NCBI GenBank assembly: GCA_017883235.1 | Contig: JADGNY010000058.1 | Span: forward strand, 1-39,633 | DNA: 39,633 nucleotides | Origin: Thermoanaerobaculia bacterium | GTDB lineage: Bacteria; Acidobacteriota; Thermoanaerobaculia; Gp7-AA8 | Reading direction: 5' to 3' | Part shown: positions 39,459-39,633 of the stretch, one piece after another | Layout: each line of letters opens with the position of its first letter | Position numbering within the stretch: position 1 is the stretch's first letter | Notes under the pieces: model-generated | Told to the model about the DNA's origin: nothing | Database searches by the model: none | What the model saw: only the letters and a program-made list of their open reading frames with translations | Program-made: the position numbers and the translations under genes

Positions 39459-39633
39459 GAGTCTGATCATAGACTCGTGGAGTCTGATCATAGACTCGTG
39501 GAGTCTGATCATAGACTCGTGGAGTCTGATCATGGACTCGTGGAGTCTGATCATAGACTCGTGGAGTCTGATCATAGACTCGTGGAGTCTGATCATGGAC
39601 TCGTGGAGTCTGATCATGGACTCGTGGAGTCTG
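39459..39633. repeat. 21-bp tandem repeat of palindromic units running off the window
   Basis: Eight full units of GAGTCTGATCATAGACTC plus GTG run from 39459 to 39626, and a ninth begins at 39627. Units 4, 7 and 8 read CATGG in place of CATAG. Each unit has complementary ends GAGTCT/AGACTC around a central GATC, so every unit is a small hairpin. The array is cut by the window edge, so its full length is unknown. Confidence 0.95.

Overview
The window is high-GC bacterial chromosome and most likely comes from an Acidobacteriota member. The clearest marker is a 672-residue secreted protein of the VWFA-related Acidobacterial family (29100-31118, minus). Secreted carboxypeptidase-regulatory-domain proteins, a MarR/YceI pair and abundant short palindromic repeats fit that assignment. 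This is inference from protein families; there is no rRNA gene and no complete tRNA gene here.

Layout. 0.4-6.9 kb: a 2OG-Fe(II)-oxygenase-like gene divergent from a marR-yceI pair with a clear MarR-type operator, then a secreted zinc metallopeptidase divergent from folE and a Rieske/FAD oxidoreductase. 6.9-10.1 kb: a repeat-rich stretch with a 17-copy, 22-bp tandem array, then two orphan genes with more AT-rich codons. 10.1-16.4 kb: an ancient tandem duplication. Each copy has a minus-strand putative DNA-binding protein, a divergent XRE regulator, a small lipoprotein and an AlkX/YcaQ-type DNA glycosylase. The first glycosylase copy is truncated, and the second copy was split by about 1.5 kb carrying a PIN/ribbon-helix-helix toxin-antitoxin pair and another small gene. 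16.9-22.1 kb: a membrane-protein/lipoprotein pair, the helicase hrpB whose start codon lies 1 nt from that of a divergent small acidic protein, and a 510-residue orphan next to a tRNA-His-like 3' remnant. 22.3-31.1 kb: a DUF421/YetF protein, a MazG-like pyrophosphatase, a HisN-like phosphatase, a secreted Cys-rich/CarboxypepD_reg pair, an amino-acid ABC transporter with fused binding protein and permease followed by overlapping BrnT-like TA genes, and the VWFA-related protein. 31.5-38.8 kb: a minus-strand cell-envelope and signalling cluster murA-folP-cdaA-cdaR-glmM-TSUP, then a divergent metallo-beta-lactamase-fold hydrolase. The window ends in direct repeats and a 21-bp palindromic tandem array.

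How genes work together. CdaA makes c-di-AMP, CdaR regulates it, and GlmM and MurA supply UDP-GlcNAc-derived peptidoglycan precursors: the classic cdaA-cdaR-glmM arrangement with murA and folP added upstream. MurA has Asp in place of the usual catalytic Cys, which predicts fosfomycin insensitivity. The SBP-permease fusion and the ATPase form one polar-amino-acid importer.

A striking theme is the number of different perfect or near-perfect inverted repeats (arms 13-41 bp) between genes. Some abut or enter genes: a 37-bp-arm hairpin 1 nt before the intact alkX start, a GCGCC-TCC-GGCGC hairpin carrying the ribosome binding sites of both cdaA and cdaR, and an inverted repeat inside the 5' end of folP. 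The best candidates for something undescribed are the duplicated divergent XRE/partner module and the orphan gene at 20536-22068; neither has a function assignable from sequence alone.
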